Origin: an uncultured Lachnospiraceae bacterium
GTDB lineage: Bacteria; Bacillota; Clostridia; Lachnospirales; Lachnospiraceae
Direction: 5' to 3'
DNA length: 6,876 bases
Assembly (NCBI GenBank): GCA_902783395.1
Contig: CACZRA010000334.1
Coordinates: 1-6,876, forward strand
Positions 5,602-6,876 of the stretch are shown here, piece by piece (the first letter of the stretch is position 1; each line of letters starts with the position of its first letter). Below the pieces are notes generated by a model. It was given only the letters and a program-made list of their open reading frames with translations. It searched no databases and was not told the DNA's origin. The position numbers and the translations under genes are program-made.

Positions 5602-6876
5602 ATGATTACAATTAATGACAAGAATCTATGCGAGAACTGCTTTACGGAGACGGATCTGTCGCCGTGTCCTTATTGCAGCTTCGATAACGGAAGAAAAAGG
5701 GACAATACCGTTCTTGAAAGAGGAAGCGTACTAGACGGCCGGTATATGATAGGCGGGGTCATAGGAAAGGGCGGCTTCGGCATCACGTATCTGGCCTATG
5801 ATATAAAGCTTGAAAAGCGGATAGCCGTAAAGGAATACTATCCGAGAGGGATAGCGTCAAGGGCTGATGACAGGGCTACGGTATCCGCGCCGGATGAGAA
5901 GTCCGAAAAGTCGTTCAGGGACGGCGCAGACCGGTTCTATAAGGAAGCGGAGCTTGTTTCGCAGTTTAACGGCAATCCGAACATAGTGAACGTCTTTGAT
6001 TTCTTCCGGGAGAATGACACGGTGTACTTCACCATGGGATATCTTAACGGGGAATCACTCAAAACCTACATAGGCAGAAAGGGAAGGATCACTGAGGGCC
6101 AGGCGATGAGCGTTTATAAGTGCATGACGAATGCCCTGCTTATCACCCACAGTATGAACATCCTCCACCGCGATATCTCACCGGATAATATCATGCTGTG
6201 CAGTGACGGAACTATAAAGCTCATAGATTTCGGCGCCGCGAGGCAGGTCCTGGCAGAGGAATCAAACAGTCTTTCGGTCATCCTGAAGCAGGGCTTCGCG
6301 CCTCTTGAGCAGTATCAGAGAAAAGGAAAGCAGGGACCCTGGACAGATATATATGCGCTGGGAGCCACGATCTATACGGCTCTTACAGGGGATCATCTTG
6401 ATGACCCCATGTCACGCATGGAGGACGACAGCGATCACGAGGAGAATAAGTTCGGGATATCAGAAGGACTCTGGAAGATCATACAGAAATCCACGATGCT
6501 CAGGATCGAGGAGCGCTATCAGGATATCGTAGAGCTGAAGAAGGACCTTACGGCGCTGAAGATCGCTGAGGAGCCTTTTGAGGATATAGGTGTTTCCGGA
6601 AGATCGGATATTGAGATCAATCCCGAAGAGTTCGGTGCGGGCAGGACCGATGCCGCAGCCCCCGGGGAAGCTGATCCCGATGCCACGGTCTTATTACACG
6701 AAAATGCAGACCGCGCATCCAAAGCCACGGTCCTCATGGAAGAATACCGGGACGGTATGCCGCCCGAGGTTATAGTGAGAGCCCCGGCAGCCGGAGCAGT
6801 ACCTTCAGAGGCCCCGGCAGCAGAAGTGATCCCTGCAGAGACTCCGCCGGCTGAAGCTGTACACACAGAGCCCCCT
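5602..6876 (+). CDS. Ser/Thr protein kinase with N-terminal zinc ribbon, 3' end cut by the window
   Basis: 425 residues are visible with no stop. The protein phosphorylates Ser/Thr residues of unknown targets. Residues 10-25 are a zinc ribbon (Cys10, Cys13, Cys22, Cys25; CxxC-8-CxxC). The kinase domain spans about 47-315: Gly-loop GKGGFG (55-60), Lys77 in AVKEY, Glu115 in the C helix, HRDISPDN (189-196, catalytic Asp191), DFG (209-211), and GFAPLEQY (231-238) in place of the usual APE. All catalytic residues are present, so it should be active. After about residue 318 comes an acidic linker with two ATVL motifs (Thr362, Thr376) and then Pro/Ala-rich decapeptide repeats. Many bacterial kinases of this kind have a membrane helix and sensor part after such a linker; that part, if present, lies beyond the window. 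The start at 5602 includes the whole ribbon. A terminator and a structured leader separate it from the exporter, so a shared role is only inferred. Confidence 0.95.
   Translation, partial: MITINDKNLCENCFTETDLSPCPYCSFDNGRKRDNTVLERGSVLDGRYMIGGVIGKGGFGITYLAYDIKLEKRIAVKEYYPRGIASRADDRATVSAPDEKSEKSFRDGADRFYKEAELVSQFNGNPNIVNVFDFFRENDTVYFTMGYLNGESLKTYIGRKGRITEGQAMSVYKCMTNALLITHSMNILHRDISPDNIMLCSDGTIKLIDFGAARQVLAEESNSLSVILKQGFAPLEQYQRKGKQGPWTDIYALGATIYTALTGDHLDDPMSRMEDDSDHEENKFGISEGLWKIIQKSTMLRIEERYQDIVELKKDLTALKIAEEPFEDIGVSGRSDIEINPEEFGAGRTDAAAPGEADPDATVLLHENADRASKATVLMEEYRDGMPPEVIVRAPAAGAVPSEAPAAEVIPAETPPAEAVHTEPP
6796..6876 (+). repeat. Degenerate decapeptide repeats in the kinase tail
   Basis: Residues 399-408 (AVPSEAPAAE), 409-418 (VIPAETPPAE) and 419-425 (AVHTEPP, cut by the window) form 30-bp units. 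The DNA has diverged more than the protein pattern, suggesting selection for composition. Such segments usually act as flexible spacers between a kinase and a membrane or wall-facing part. Confidence 0.7.

Noticed and set aside
5417..5605. 62-codon GTG-start open frame in the kinase leader whose TGA overlaps the kinase ATG (ATGA)
   Set aside because: There is no good ribosome binding site before the GTG or the internal ATG at 5435, the peptide has no recognisable features, and it overlaps the predicted paired RNA. The ATGA overlap is worth remembering if the riboswitch idea fails.
1..6876. CRISPR array, tRNA, rRNA, transposase or phage genes
   Set aside because: No regularly spaced repeats, no cloverleaf-like sequence noticed by eye, and no integrase or transposase motifs in any frame. 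The only repeats are the intergenic block and the kinase tail.

Overview
The window reads entirely on the + strand and looks like chromosomal DNA of a Gram-positive gut or rumen Clostridium-type bacterium, most likely a Lachnospiraceae member. This rests on protein style (the NHLM-type exporter proteins and the clostridial HRDISPDN / GFAPLEQY kinase), strong AAGGAG-like ribosome binding sites, and heavy use of AGG (Arg) and ATA (Ile) codons. It is an inference; no marker gene is present.

Region 1 (1-4918) encodes a peptide exporter of the NHLM type, named for the nitrile-hydratase-leader microcin systems in which it was first recognised. It contains the 3' part of a one-pass membrane adaptor (HlyD-like), a peptidase-C39/ABC transporter with an intact Cys-His-Asp site, and a second ABC transporter half without a peptidase site. 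The first two genes are 1 nt apart. The two ABC genes are separated by 151 nt of repeat-like DNA holding an AT-rich tandem repeat, a perfect 11-bp inverted repeat, and a badly spaced ribosome binding site for the second ABC gene.

Region 2 (4919-5348) is the cargo unit. A near-consensus promoter (TTGCCA, 17 nt, TATAAA) drives an 83-residue protein with a short double-glycine leader, followed by a strong bidirectional-looking terminator. The leader fits C39 processing after Gly19, which would release a Cys-free 64-residue product that looks like a small folded domain. No peptide-modifying enzyme is visible.

Region 3 (5349-6876) is a separate transcription unit. A GC-rich, structured leader of about 190 nt resembles a cyclic-di-GMP-I (GEMM) riboswitch aptamer at several conserved blocks (not proven). 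It precedes a Ser/Thr protein kinase with an N-terminal four-cysteine zinc ribbon, a complete kinase domain, and a Thr- and Pro/Ala-rich tail that runs off the right edge.

Working model: the adaptor and the two ABC proteins form one envelope machine. Its C39 domain trims the leader from the 83-residue precursor during export. The kinase may regulate or accompany this system, but the terminator and its own leader mean the link is only by position. The parts most worth checking are the unusual cargo, the repeat insertion between the two ABC genes, and the kinase leader RNA.
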